A stretch of DNA of 64,000 nucleotides, taken from positions 358,707,486 to 358,771,485 of the forward strand of contig CM061142.1 in the NCBI GenBank assembly GCA_030789695.1, in the 5' to 3' direction. Shown one piece after another: positions 24,141 through 33,427 of this stretch. The DNA comes from Scilla litardierei. Taxonomy: Eukaryota; Streptophyta; Magnoliopsida; Asparagales; Asparagaceae. Made by a program: the position numbers and the translations under genes. The notes under the pieces are model-generated. The model was not told the DNA's origin, searched no databases, and worked only from the letters and a program-made list of their open reading frames with translations. Every line of letters starts with the position of its first letter. Within the stretch, counting starts at the first letter, position 1.

Positions 24141-24156
24141 TCCTCCCCAACTTAAG
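24141..24156 (-). other. polypurine tract of Gypsy-C
   Basis: On the minus strand CTTAAGTTGGGGAGGA ends exactly at the 3' LTR (TGTAACGACTGC). Gypsy-D has the same AAGTTGGGGAGGA before its 3' LTR. Confidence 0.88.
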
Positions 24157-24187
24157 AAAAAATTCCGTCCTCGGAATTTCCAAATAC

Positions 24188-25090
24188 TCACGAGTCCGGA
24201 AACAAAAGTGGGAAACGCTCTCGCATCTCATCCTCATTCTCCCAAGTAGACTCTCCAGGCGAACCGTGTCGCCACATCACCTTCATAAGATTGACAATCT
24301 TGCTCCGAAGCGATTTCTGACGCCTGTCCAGAATCTGCACGGGATACTGGTCATACGTCATATCGGGGCGAACGGTAATCTCCGAAAAATCCACCGCATG
24401 AGACGGATCGCTAATGTATCGACGAAGCTGCGACACATGGAAAACATTGTGAACTCCTTCCAAAGATGGCGGCAAGGCCAAGCGATAAGCTACCTCGCCA
24501 ACCCTCTCCAAAACATCAAATGGTCCAATGTATCGCGGGCTCAACTTTCCACGCTTCCCGAAACGAATCACACCACGATTCGGGGAAATCTTCAAGAACA
24601 CATGGTCGCCCGGCTGAAACTCCAAAGGACGACGTTTAGCATCCGCCCAATGCTTAAAACGGTCCTGAGCAATTCTCAACCTCTCCCGAATATTCCTGAC
24701 GATATCCACGGCCTCCACGATCATCTCAGGTCCCAACAACTCCCGATCTCCAACGTCATCCCAACTCAATGGCGATCGACATTTCCTCCCATAAAGAGCG
24801 GCGAAAGGTGCCATGCCAATACTAGCCTGGAAGCTGTTGTTGTAGGAAAAATCCACCAAATGTAGATGGTCCTCCCACGAACCCTTGAAATCCAACATGC
24901 ACTCCCTCAGCATGTCTTCCAAAATCTGAATCGTCCTCTCGGACTGGCCATCCATCTGCGGATGGTACGCCGTGCTGAAACTCAGACGCGTACCCAAACT
25001 CTTCTGCAAACTCTGCCAGAACTGAGATGTGAATCTCGTGTCTCTGTCAGACACGATACTCACAGGGACTCCATGAAGTCGCACAACCTC
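24188..25090 (-). CDS. pol: Gypsy-C integrase, exon 3 (core end, C-terminal domain, chromodomain-like tail)
   Basis: The minus strand encodes about 300 residues starting [12 protein letters not shown] just after an AG acceptor. Visible features in order: the second catalytic Asp in SDRDTRF, the catalytic Glu in [13 protein letters not shown]-type positions, the GPF-containing C-terminal domain ([14 protein letters not shown]) and [11 protein letters not shown] chromodomain-like tail follows with [17 protein letters not shown] and ends RFPLLFPDS. The enzyme would join element DNA to chromosomal DNA, and the tail would target heterochromatin. No stop or frameshift lies in this exon. The stop is followed by about 30 bp and the polypurine tract. 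Confidence 0.92.
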   Translation of the reverse strand, partial: EVVRLHGVPVSIVSDRDTRFTSQFWQSLQKSLGTRLSFSTAYHPQMDGQSERTIQILEDMLRECMLDFKGSWEDHLHLVDFSYNNSFQASIGMAPFAALYGRKCRSPLSWDDVGDRELLGPEMIVEAVDIVRNIRERLRIAQDRFKHWADAKRRPLEFQPGDHVFLKISPNRGVIRFGKRGKLSPRYIGPFDVLERVGEVAYRLALPPSLEGVHNVFHVSQLRRYISDPSHAVDFSEITVRPDMTYDQYPVQILDRRQKSLRSKIVNLMKVMWRHGSPGESTWENEDEMRERFPLLFPDS

Positions 25091-25163
25091 CTGCACGATT
25101 CACGATACATCACTATCCAAACTAGGAAAAAGGAAATAAAAACGGAGAGTAAAAGAATTTTAC
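25091..25163 (-). other. intron 2 of Gypsy-C (inside integrase)
   Basis: On the minus strand, donor GAG/GTAAAATTC at 25164/25163 and acceptor GTGCAG/GAGG at 25091/25090 bound 73 nt that are T-rich and contain a stop. Splicing restores the frame (phase 0) between RRYME and EVVRLHG. The intron sits at the same codon in Gypsy-D. It is predicted from sequence and not from transcripts. Confidence 0.8.
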
Positions 25164-25372
25164 CTCCATATATCTCCTCGCTAGCGCCTCAGTGGACTGT
25201 CCCACTCGGAACGGAATAAAATGCGCAGATTTGGTCAATCGATCTACGATCACCCAAATCGCGTCATTCTGCTTCGGACTCCGAGGTAGTCCAGTCACGA
25301 AATCCATAGTGATGTGTTGCCACTTCCACTCCGGAATCGGAAGCGGTTGTAGCAACCCGGCCGAACGCTGAT
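25164..25372 (-). CDS. pol: Gypsy-C integrase core start, exon 2 continuation after Gypsy-D
   Basis: This is the piece of exon 2 on the far side of the Gypsy-D insertion. On the minus strand it encodes [20 protein letters not shown], with the first catalytic Asp of the integrase core, then [13 protein letters not shown], and ends RRYME at the intron 2 donor. The frame is intact, but it is separated from the rest of exon 2 (36347-38557) by 11 kb, so the gene is disrupted. Confidence 0.9.
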
Positions 25373-25845
25373 TGTAACGGTCGGTTTCCGATCGTAAGTT
25401 CTTCGTGCACGTGTGCTTGACCGTGCACGTATTTATTTTAGAATTTGTTTGTTTCCAAACCCTACCGTGTGATATGTCGTTGTGACCCTCTCTGAGAGTA
25501 CTACATTTGTCGTGTTGACTTGCAACGTTTATTCACGGGCCGTTCGCCCACGATTTGACCTTTTCCGAGGAGACGTCGCGTCTCGCACTTTTGACTTGAG
25601 GCGTTTTTATTTTTAATTTCGTTTCTCGTCATCGAAATTGTAATCCGTCTCTTCCGACTTCTTGCTCTTGTCGCCCCGGTCGCCCCGGTATTTTTCTTAT
25701 AATTTTCGGGCACCGTTTGACCCTTGTGCACTAATAAAGCCGGTTAAATTACGAGAATACCCCTAACAAACTTAGCCCTATTAAACCCTAGCTAACCCTA
25801 ATAGGCAGCCCCTCACGTGTAAGCATCCCCTAGGTCACATGGGCC

Positions 25846-25862
25846 CCACCCCTATAAGAATA
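25846..25862 (+). promoter_or_regulatory. candidate promoter of Gypsy-D 5' LTR
   Basis: CCTATAAGAA lies just downstream of ACATGGGCCCCACCC. TGGGCC-type motifs are common proximal elements in plant promoters. The same pair is in the 3' LTR near 33892-33915. Transcription from here would give a leader of about 2.8 kb before gag. Confidence 0.5.
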
Positions 25863-27198
25863 AACCTAACTTCTTCTAAAAATTCCACAGCCGCACAAAA
25901 TTTCCCCCAAGCGCCGGCCCTAAAAACCCATCCCCCTCACGCAAAAGCCCTCCCCTTCGACCTGAGCCGCCGCCGGAGGCCAGCCGTCGCCGCCGACGAT
26001 CTCGCCGACCTCCCCTCTCTCGCTTGCGCCGCCCCTCGACGCCGGAAGCCGCTGCAACCCGCCGAAATCCCCAGCAGCAGCTGCTGCAGCCCGCGACGGC
26101 CGCCGCCGCCGCTGCCGCCGCCGCCGGTGCTTCCTCTCCACCGCCGTGAACCCCCTCTGCCCCCCTCTTGCTGTTGGCAGCGACCCCAGGCCGCGATACT
26201 CTCTGAAACAGCGAGTATACTCGCTGTTTTGCGTGTTTGGCGTCGTACCGTCGCGCCGCCGAGATCTCGTCGCCTCTCCTCGCTGTTGGAGCCCTCCGAC
26301 AGTCTCCTTCATCTTCTGGGAGTACTCATCGGCATCCTAGACTCTTCCTACGACTCCCGACGTCGTAGACGTTGGGTACGACGAACCGTTCATCTCATTT
26401 GCCGTTGCAAGTTCTCCGGAAGCCGTAGTACGCCTACCCGACGCGCTGCTCGCTGTTCACGCGTCCCGTCCGCTGCCCGGAACGTGTCTGGCTACGCTGC
26501 CCGTAGCCGAGACGCCGCTAGGAGACGATCCGTATCCGTGCCAGTCAGATCGGTCGCCGTTCAGACACTACGTCCGCCCTACCCCAGACTCCGGACAGGT
26601 TGGTTCCCCTATCTCGTAGCAAAACCCCCACAGTAGCAAAACTGAGAACCTAAGTAAAACTGGCAACTTAACTCACTAAATTTAGTTTCTGCTCTCTTAA
26701 ATCGATGTATAACCGTAGACCGACGTTGGACTTTTTGACTGTGCACATAGGGTAGAATCGTCGGATAGGCTGATCGGACAACTTGACTCGTGACGGTTAG
26801 GGTAGCCACGTTCAACCTAGAAATGAACTTAAATAGGATTTGACGAAAATCGCGACTTGACGCCGTCGCCGTGATATCTTTTCAGACGGACTACCGCGGA
26901 CGTGACGATCGGACGAGACGCCCCGGACAGACGACGCACCCGCTGTTTCAGGCAAGTGTACCCACTTGCGATTTGACTGTGCTTTAGTTCTAGTTTGTAG
27001 AACTGTTAGTTTGTGTGTGATGAGAACCGGACGTGAAATGATAGCGTCCGGGACGACCCGTGACGGCTCAGACTTGACGACAAAGTCTGAGCCTGACAAC
27101 AATGAACTGCTGACAACATAGGACTATCTTGTGTGTGTGCGTGCGTGTGGACACCCTAGAATAACTTTCCCTACACTTGTCATGTCGTGTCCTGTCAC

Positions 27199-27478
27199 AC
27201 AAAAAGCTTTCGGGCGTTTCGGATGCTTCCCTTGCGGAAGTGATCCCCGTGATACAAAAAGCCTTCGGGCGTTTCGGATGCTTCCCTTGCGGAAGTGATC
27301 CCCGTGATACAAAAAGCCTTCGGGCGTTTTGGATGCTCTCCATGCGAGAGTGATCCCCGTGACTGTTATACAAAAAGCCTGCGGGCGTTTCGGATGCTTC
27401 CCTCCGCGGAAGTGATCCCTATGACCAAAAAGCCTTCGGGCGTTTCGGATGTTTCCCTAGCGGAAATGATCCCCGTGA
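27199..27478 (+). repeat. 55-bp hairpin repeat in Gypsy-D LTR, five units
   Basis: Units start near 27199, 27254, 27309, 27370 and 27425. Each can form two hairpins: AAAAGCC-TTCG-GGCGTTT, whose core CTTCGG is the extra-stable UUCG tetraloop in RNA, and TGCTTCC-CTTGC-GGAAGT. The third, fourth and fifth units carry changes that mostly respect pairing (for example CTCTCCATGCGAGAG). The same array is at 35253-35533. Confidence 0.85.
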
Positions 27479-27995
27479 ATCTTGTCCTGAGTTCCTGGGT
27501 TGGGGTTGGGTTGAGCGTGCGCACGGCAAGAGGGTCTGATCCCCCTCGAACCGTAAGGCGTGAACCCTTTCGTGTCTTGTCATGTCCCGTCTTGTCTTGT
27601 CCTGTCCGTCACGTCCCGTCTTGTCCTGACACCTGTAGGTTAGTCCCGTAGTCGGTAGCACACGCTACGTCTACTGTTTGCTACGTTTACTTTTCCTGCT
27701 ACGCTACTTTTCGTTTCCCAGTTATAACCCCAGCATGTTAAAACAACCAGTAAATCATTGTTAAAAGTTGATACACTTGCAGTAGAGTCTGACAGTTTGT
27801 GTAGACTTTGCCTGACGTACAGTTCCTTTCTTTTGGGTGCTGTACGTCAGGTGTGGAGCCAGAGTACGAGTACGAGGCGGACTTGCCAGCTGACCCAGAG
27901 CCGGAGGACGTTGATCCGGAGTACGACCCGGAGGAGGACCAGAGTTAGAGGCCTCGTGTTGCTGATTCAGATTTCTGTTCCAGCTGAGATTGGGT

Positions 27996-28579
27996 GGGTA
28001 GCACCTGTTGTTTTCTTGTTTAGGTTGGGTGCTTGCACCGTTAGTTTCCCTTTCAGCAGTTGTAGCCGTTTACGGCATTTTCTTTAGACTCTCAGTACTT
28101 GATGATAAATTTTGGAATGAAATGAAATGTTTCCTTTCTGTACTTTTGTTATTTCGTACTAACTTGCAGGGACCTGTACCTTCGCTATGGAAAACTACAG
28201 ACGCTTATTGGGTCTGGGCTCTTGCCCCGGCCTAAGCGGGCCTTCGTCACGCTTCGCCTCCGTGTTTTTGGGAAGCGGGGCGTGACAGGGTAGCACCTGT
28301 TGTTTTCTTGTTTAGGTTGGGTGCTTGCACCGTTAGTTTCCCTTTCAGCAGTTGTAGCCGTTTACGGCATTTTCTTTAGACTCTCAGTACTTGATGATAA
28401 ATTTTGGAATGAAATGAAATGTTTCCTTTCTGTACTTTTGTTATTTCGTACTAACTTGCAGGGACCTGTACCTTCGCTATGGAAAACTACAGACGCTTAT
28501 TGGGTCTGGGCTCTTGCCCCGGCCTAAGCGGGCCTTCGTCACGCTTCGCCTCCGTGTTTTTGGGAAGCGGGGCGTGACA
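27996..28579 (+). repeat. 292-bp perfect tandem duplication of the 5' LTR end
   Basis: Bases 27996-28287 (GGGTAGCACC to GCGTGACA) are repeated exactly at 28288-28579. The second copy ends at the LTR/priming-site border. The 3' LTR has only one copy. I saw no mismatch between the two copies. Confidence 0.95.
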
Positions 28580-28705
28580 AGTTTTAGTGGTGGCCCTTGC
28601 AGGTCCCCTCTTCTGCGAGTACGAAATAATTGAAGTATTAAATTTCATTTTATTATTATCATCCAGAAATTGTATGAGTCTAATCTGTGTCTTTCTGTCA
28701 ATAGG
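28580..28705 (+). other. Gypsy-D priming-site region and leader
   Basis: AGTTTTAG-TGGTGGCCCTTGCAGGTC follows the LTR. The TGGTGGCCC segment begins with the TGG expected for pairing with a tRNA CCA end, 8 bases inside. The same sequence, with one base change in the tract, adjoins the LTRs of Gypsy-C (39946-39921) and LARD-B (43811-43786, 57180-57155). The tRNA was not identified. Confidence 0.55.
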
Positions 28706-29852
28706 ATGGCAGGACGACGTGTTACCCGATCAGGGAGCTCTGGAGATGGGATTCAGGAAAACCAGGGCGGAGACTTCCGTCAGGTTCTGGGCGTGATGAG
28801 AGAGATGCTGGAGGTGCAGCATCAGTTGGTTCAGCAGTCCCAGCGTGCTGCCCAGGCTGCTCCAGTTGCACCACCGCCACCTCCACCTGCCCCTCGAGCT
28901 GCTCCAGGAGTGAAGCAGTTCAACGAGCTCCAGCCGAAGACATTTTCAGGGAAGGAGGGACCCCTAGCTGCTGACGAGTGGATCCAGAGCACGGAGGAGA
29001 AGTTAGTTGCTGCGAAGATTCCAGACGATACCCGAGTGGAGATAGCGAAGATGCAGCTGACGGAGAATGCGAGGAACTGGTGGCGCCTTGAGGAGAGGCG
29101 CCTGGTGAAGCCAGTGGATTGGAAGACCTTCAGGTCTATGTTCAGGACGAAGTACTTCACCAAGACGACTAGGAGGGAGCTGCTGAGCAAGTTTATAGAC
29201 CTGAGGCAGGAGAACATGACCGTCGAGGAGTATGAGGCGGAGTTTGAGATGCTGAGTCGCTTTGCTCCGCATATGGTGAAGAAGGAGGAGAAGCGAGCTG
29301 ATCGCTTCCATCAGGGACTGCGTCCGAAGATTCAGGCTTCTATGTCTTCGGCGAGTTTCACGACTATGAGGGATGTGCTGGATGCTGCGAAGAATTATGA
29401 GCTTATTTCACTCCTACCTGACCCTCCAGCTGATAAGGGGAAGCGTCCTATGGAGCAGTACCGGCCACCTGCTAGGCCGGCGATGAGGCCAGTTCAGACA
29501 GTACCATTTAAGAGGCCTGGAGCACCCGTTCAGAGTCAGAGCAAGGGACCATGTCATTACTGTGGGAAGCTGGGACACGTTCAGAAGGATTGTCGGAAGA
29601 GGATGGGACTGTGCCTAGTTTGCGGAGATGCTTCGCATGCTGCGAAGGATTGTCCGAGAGCTCGTCATGCCGTAGTTGGAGCGCCAGCCCCGTTGCAGAG
29701 GAGAGCGCCCGCTCCAGTTCAGAGAGGACCTGCCGTTCGTGGACCACCCTTGGCGCCACAGAGGCAGGTGTTTCAGAGAGCAGCGCAGCCTCAGAGGCCG
29801 GCGTACACCATGACAGCTGCTGAGACTGAGGAGCTGGATGGAGTCATTGCAG
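28706..29852 (+). CDS. gag: Gypsy-D gag
   Basis: The start at 28706 (MAGRRVTRSG) was chosen because Gypsy-C gag starts MAGRRFTRGG at the same place. After a Pro/Ala-rich linker comes the capsid-like domain, which has ADEWIQSTEEKLVAAKIPDD, ENARNWWRLEE, FRTKYFTKTTRRELLSKFID and the MTVEEYEAEF motif. Two CCHC zinc knuckles follow (CHYCGKLGHVQKDC and CLVCGDASHAAKDC, about 29551-29655), then a Pro/Gln/Arg-rich tail. Gag would form the particle and bind genomic RNA. Unspliced RNA reads on to a stop at 29890. Spliced RNA joins the frame to protease at 29971. No internal break is present. Confidence 0.93.
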
Positions 29853-29970
29853 GTAACTCCTTAATTCTAGTCTTTCATTTCATAGTTTAGCTTTAAATTG
29901 TTAGTCTTGTTTGCCTGACTTGTTTGTTAGAATAGCTTGGTTTGACCGTAGTTTCCTTTTAATATCTTAG
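29853..29970 (+). other. intron 1 of Gypsy-D (gag/protease boundary)
   Basis: Donor ATTGCAG/GTAACTCC and acceptor AATATCTTAG/GCACC bound 118 T-rich nt. Removal (phase 1) produces the contiguous VIA-G-TILV sequence that uninterrupted gag-pol proteins of this lineage usually have, and fuses gag in frame to protease. The intron contains the gag stop. Confidence 0.82.
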
Positions 29971-32402
29971 GCACCATTCTAGTGTCTTCTCACCCGGCTC
30001 TGGCCTTGTTCGACTCCGGTGCATCCATGTGCATCTTATCCCGGAGATTCGTGACAAGACACTCCATTCCCACCCATACACTTCCCAAGTGTTGGGACAT
30101 CACCACAGGGAACGGAGTGGTGACAGTAAACTTGGGGTGTAGATCGATTCCTTTGGTGGTCAGTGGACACGAGCTCTTTGCAGATTTCATTGTCCACGAC
30201 CTGCCACACTTCGATGTCGTTCTTGGCATCGATTGGTTGGGAGATTTCCACGCCTCGATCGATTGTCGCAGCAAGAGGGTGGTGTTCCGGATTCCAGGCC
30301 ATCCAGAGTTCGAGTTCCGCAGCAGAGATGAGTCGCTTGGACCCATCAAGTATCGGGCCACGCCGGTGGTGCTGATTGTGACAGCCATGCAGATGGAGAT
30401 GGAGATCGAGCGACCAGCAGTCGTCAGAGACTTCGACGACGTCTTCCCGGAGGATATCTCAGGTTTGCCACCCGACAGAGCTTTAGAGTTTGAAATTGAT
30501 CTTATGCCGGGAGCGCAACCAATATCGAAGGCGCCGTACCGGATGGCTCCCGCTGAGCTCGAGGAGCTGCGGAAGCAGTTGGATGAGTTGTTGCAGAAGG
30601 GTTTCATCCACCCTAGTGTGTCGCCATGGGGCGCACCAGTTCTACTCGTGAAGAAGAAGGATGGGTCCCGCAGGATGTGCGTGGACTATCGAGGATTGAA
30701 TGATGTCACCGTGAAGAATAAGTATCCGCTGCCGCGCATCGACGATATCTTTGACCAGCTAGGAGGTTCGAGAGTCTTCTCGAAGTTGGACTTGAGGCGT
30801 GGATACCACCAGTTGAAGGTGAAGAAGGACGATGTTCAGAAGACGGCTTTCCGGACAAAATACGGACATTATGAGTTCGTGGTCATGCAGTTTGGCGTGA
30901 CCAATGCGCCAGCTGTGTTCATGAATTTGATGAATTTAATATTCTACGACTTCCTGGACAAGTTTGTTGTCATCTTCATTGATGACATCCTTATTTATTC
31001 GAAGTCTGAGGAGGAGCACAGCTGTCATCTGAGGACAGTGCTGGAGACGCTGAGGAGACATAAGCTTTATGCCAAGTATAGCAAGTGCGAGTTTTGGCTG
31101 GACAGAGTCGCATTCCTGGGACACGTGGTGTCCGGCGATGGCATATCTGTGGATCCGGAGAAGGTCAGAGCAGTCAGAGATTGGCCGACTCTGCAGTCAG
31201 CATCAGACATCAGGAGTTTTCTGGGATTAGCAGGCTATTACCGGCGGTTCATCAAGGATTTCTCGAAGATTGCGGAGCCGATGACGAAGCTGACAAGGAA
31301 GGATGTGGATTTTCTCTGGTCAGATGCTTGTGAGGAGGCCTTCAGTACCTTGAAGGCGAGATTGACCACGGCACCGGTGTTGGCAGTGCCGGATCGAAGC
31401 GGAGGCTTTGAAGTTTATTGTGACGCGTCAGGGAAGGGCCTTGGATGCGTCTTGCATCAGCATGGCCACGTGGTCGCGTATGCTTCTCGTCAGTTGAGGA
31501 CTCACGAGAAGAATTACCCGACACACGATCTGGAGTTGGCGGCAGTAATCTTTGCCCTGAAGATTTGGAGACACTTCTTGCTAGGTGAGAGTGTGAAGAT
31601 TTTCACTGATCACAAGAGCTTGAAGTACATCTTCACGCAGAAGGAGCTCAACATGCGTCAGAGACGATGGTTGGAGCTCATGGCCGACTACGAGATAGAT
31701 TTGCAGTATCATCCGGGGAAGGTGAACGTAGTGACGGATGCCTTGAGTAGACTTCCTACTGCGATGATGCTTGCAGCAGATTGGAGGATTCAACAGGAGC
31801 TGAGGGAGATGAATTTGGAGGTTGTCCTACCTGGTGTAGTTCATTCATTCATGAATCTGCAGATTCAGTCCACGATCGTGGATCGGATCAAGGCAGCACA
31901 GGCAGGAGATCCGAAGCTGCAGAGGATCAGGAGGCAGGTTGAAGCTGGACTACGGACGGAGTTCGTGATTCATGAGGATGGTTCGCTGCGGTACGGCAGT
32001 AGACTCTGTGTACCTGCAGGTGATGTTCGCGAGGAGCTGTTGAGCGAGGCTCATAGCTCTCCTTATTCTATACATCCTGGAGGCACCAAGATGTATAAGG
32101 ACCTCCGTCTAAATTATTGGTGGATTGGCATGAAGAGGAGCATGGCACGGAGCGTTGCCAAGTGCCTGATATGCCAACAGGTGAAGGCTGAGCACCATCG
32201 TACTGCTGGGTTGTTGCAACTGCTTCCCATTCCGGAGTGGAAGTGGCAACATATTACGATGGACTTCGTGACTGGTTTACCTCAGACCCCGAGGCAGAAC
32301 GACGCAGTTTGGGTGATCGTGGATCGGTTGACCAAGTCTGCGCATTTTATTCCTGTCCGAGTGGGCCAGTCTACGGAAGCTTTGGCGAGGAAATATCTGG
32401 AG
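29971..32402 (+). CDS. pol: Gypsy-D protease, reverse transcriptase, RNase H, integrase N-part (exon 2)
   Basis: One open frame of about 810 residues. The aspartic protease has LFDSGASMC near 30005-30035. Reverse transcriptase includes [35 protein letters not shown] (the family usually has MPFG) and the catalytic FIDDILIYS near 30976. RNase H has [22 protein letters not shown] and FTDHKSLKY with acidic residues in place. The integrase zinc finger (His near [11 protein letters not shown], Cys pair in [11 protein letters not shown]) leads into the core with TMDFVTG. The frame ends at the intron 2 donor after ARKYLE. Without splicing it stops at 32438. No internal break is seen. Confidence 0.94.
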
Positions 32403-32480
32403 GTAAAAATTTCGTTTCTACTTTTATTTCCACTTTGATTTCCCTTTGAGATGGTCGTGATGTAGACCGTGTACGTGCAG
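32403..32480 (+). other. intron 2 of Gypsy-D (inside integrase)
   Basis: Donor CTGGAG/GTAAAAAT and acceptor TACGTGCAG/GAGATT bound 78 nt, T-rich with an in-frame stop at 32436-32438. Phase 0 splicing joins KYLE to EIVRLHG. Position equals intron 2 of Gypsy-C. Confidence 0.82.
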
Positions 32481-33386
32481 GAGATTGTACGCTTACATGG
32501 AGTCCCTGTGAGCATTGTGTCTGACCGAGACACGAGGTTCACATCCCAGCTCTGGAGAAGTCTGCAGGAGAATTTGGGTACGAGTCTGAGCTTCAGCACG
32601 GCGTACCACCCGCAGACTGATGGCCAGTCCGAGAGGACTATTCAGATCCTGGAGGATATGCTGTGAGCTTGTACGCTCGATTTGAAGGGTTCATGGGAGG
32701 ACCATCTTCACTTGGTGGAGTTTTCATATAACAACAGCTACCAGGCGAACATTGGCATGGCGCCGTTTGCTTCCCTAAATGGAAGGAAATGTCGTTCGCC
32801 GCTGAGCTGGGATGACATCGGTGATCGGGAGCTGTTGGGTCCAGAGATGATAGTGGAAGCTGTGGATGTCGTGAGGGACATCAGGGAGAAGCTTAGAGTT
32901 GCACAGGACCGCTTCAAGCATTGTGCAGATGCCAAGAGGAGACCTTTGGAGTTTCAGCCAGGAGATCACGTCTTCCTGAAGATTTCTCCGAACCACGGAG
33001 TTATTCGTTTCGGGAAGAAGGGAAAGCTGAGTCCGAGGTATATTGGGCCGTTTGATGTGCTAGAGCGTGTGGGAGCAGTGGCCTACCGCCTTGCTCTGCC
33101 ACCATCTTTGGAGGGTGTTCACGACGTTTTCCACGTATCTCATTTACGTCGGTACGTCAGTGATCCATCGCACACTGTGGACTTCTCAGAGATTACAGTT
33201 CGCCCGGATCTTACATATGACCAGCAGCCCGTGCAGATTTTGGACCGTCGACAGAAGCAGTTGAGGAATAAGGTAGTCGACCTGGTGAGAGTGATGTGGC
33301 GTCACGGATCACCTGGAGAGTCCACCTGGGAGCGTGAGGATGATATGAGGGAGCGCTTTCCGCATCTTTTCCCGAGCGATGTTTGA
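32481..33386 (+). pseudogene. pol: Gypsy-D integrase C-part (exon 3) with one stop codon
   Basis: It continues the integrase core with SDRDTRFTS and GQSERTIQ (catalytic Asp and Glu), then a TGA at 32664-32666. The intact Gypsy-C copy has Arg at this position, and a C-to-T change in a CGA codon would explain the TGA. The same frame reopens at once and runs to 33386. It contains [25 protein letters not shown] and a chromodomain-like tail with [17 protein letters not shown], ending at FPSDV. Apart from the stop it is full length. It is followed by the polypurine tract. Confidence 0.92.
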
Positions 33387-33413
33387 TGTTGATTCCGAGG
33401 ACGGAATCATTTC

Positions 33414-33427
33414 TAAGTTGGGGAGGA
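33414..33427 (+). other. polypurine tract of Gypsy-D
   Basis: AAGTTGGGGAGGA abuts the TG of the 3' LTR at 33428. Confidence 0.88.

Larger units (their letters stand above)
25373..28287 (+). repeat. Gypsy-D 5' LTR
   Basis: This 2915-bp LTR has a TGGGCCCCACC motif followed by a TATA-like CCTATAAGAA (25851-25860), a GC-rich transcribed segment (25960-26600) and a five-unit hairpin array (27199-27478). A GTCTTGTC-rich stretch (27569-27630) is comparable to the GACAA repeat in Gypsy-C. Long open frames in the GC-rich part are compositional and are not called as genes. Confidence 0.95.

Noticed and set aside
25839..26636. 265-codon open frame in Gypsy-D 5' LTR
   Set aside because: Its ATG lies upstream of the candidate TATA box, the composition is Pro/Arg-rich from GC-rich DNA, and the 3' LTR copy is broken after about 114 codons.
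27758..28527. Two identical 75-codon frames (28008-28235, 28300-28527)
   Set aside because: They are simply the two copies of the 292-bp LTR duplication, not genes.
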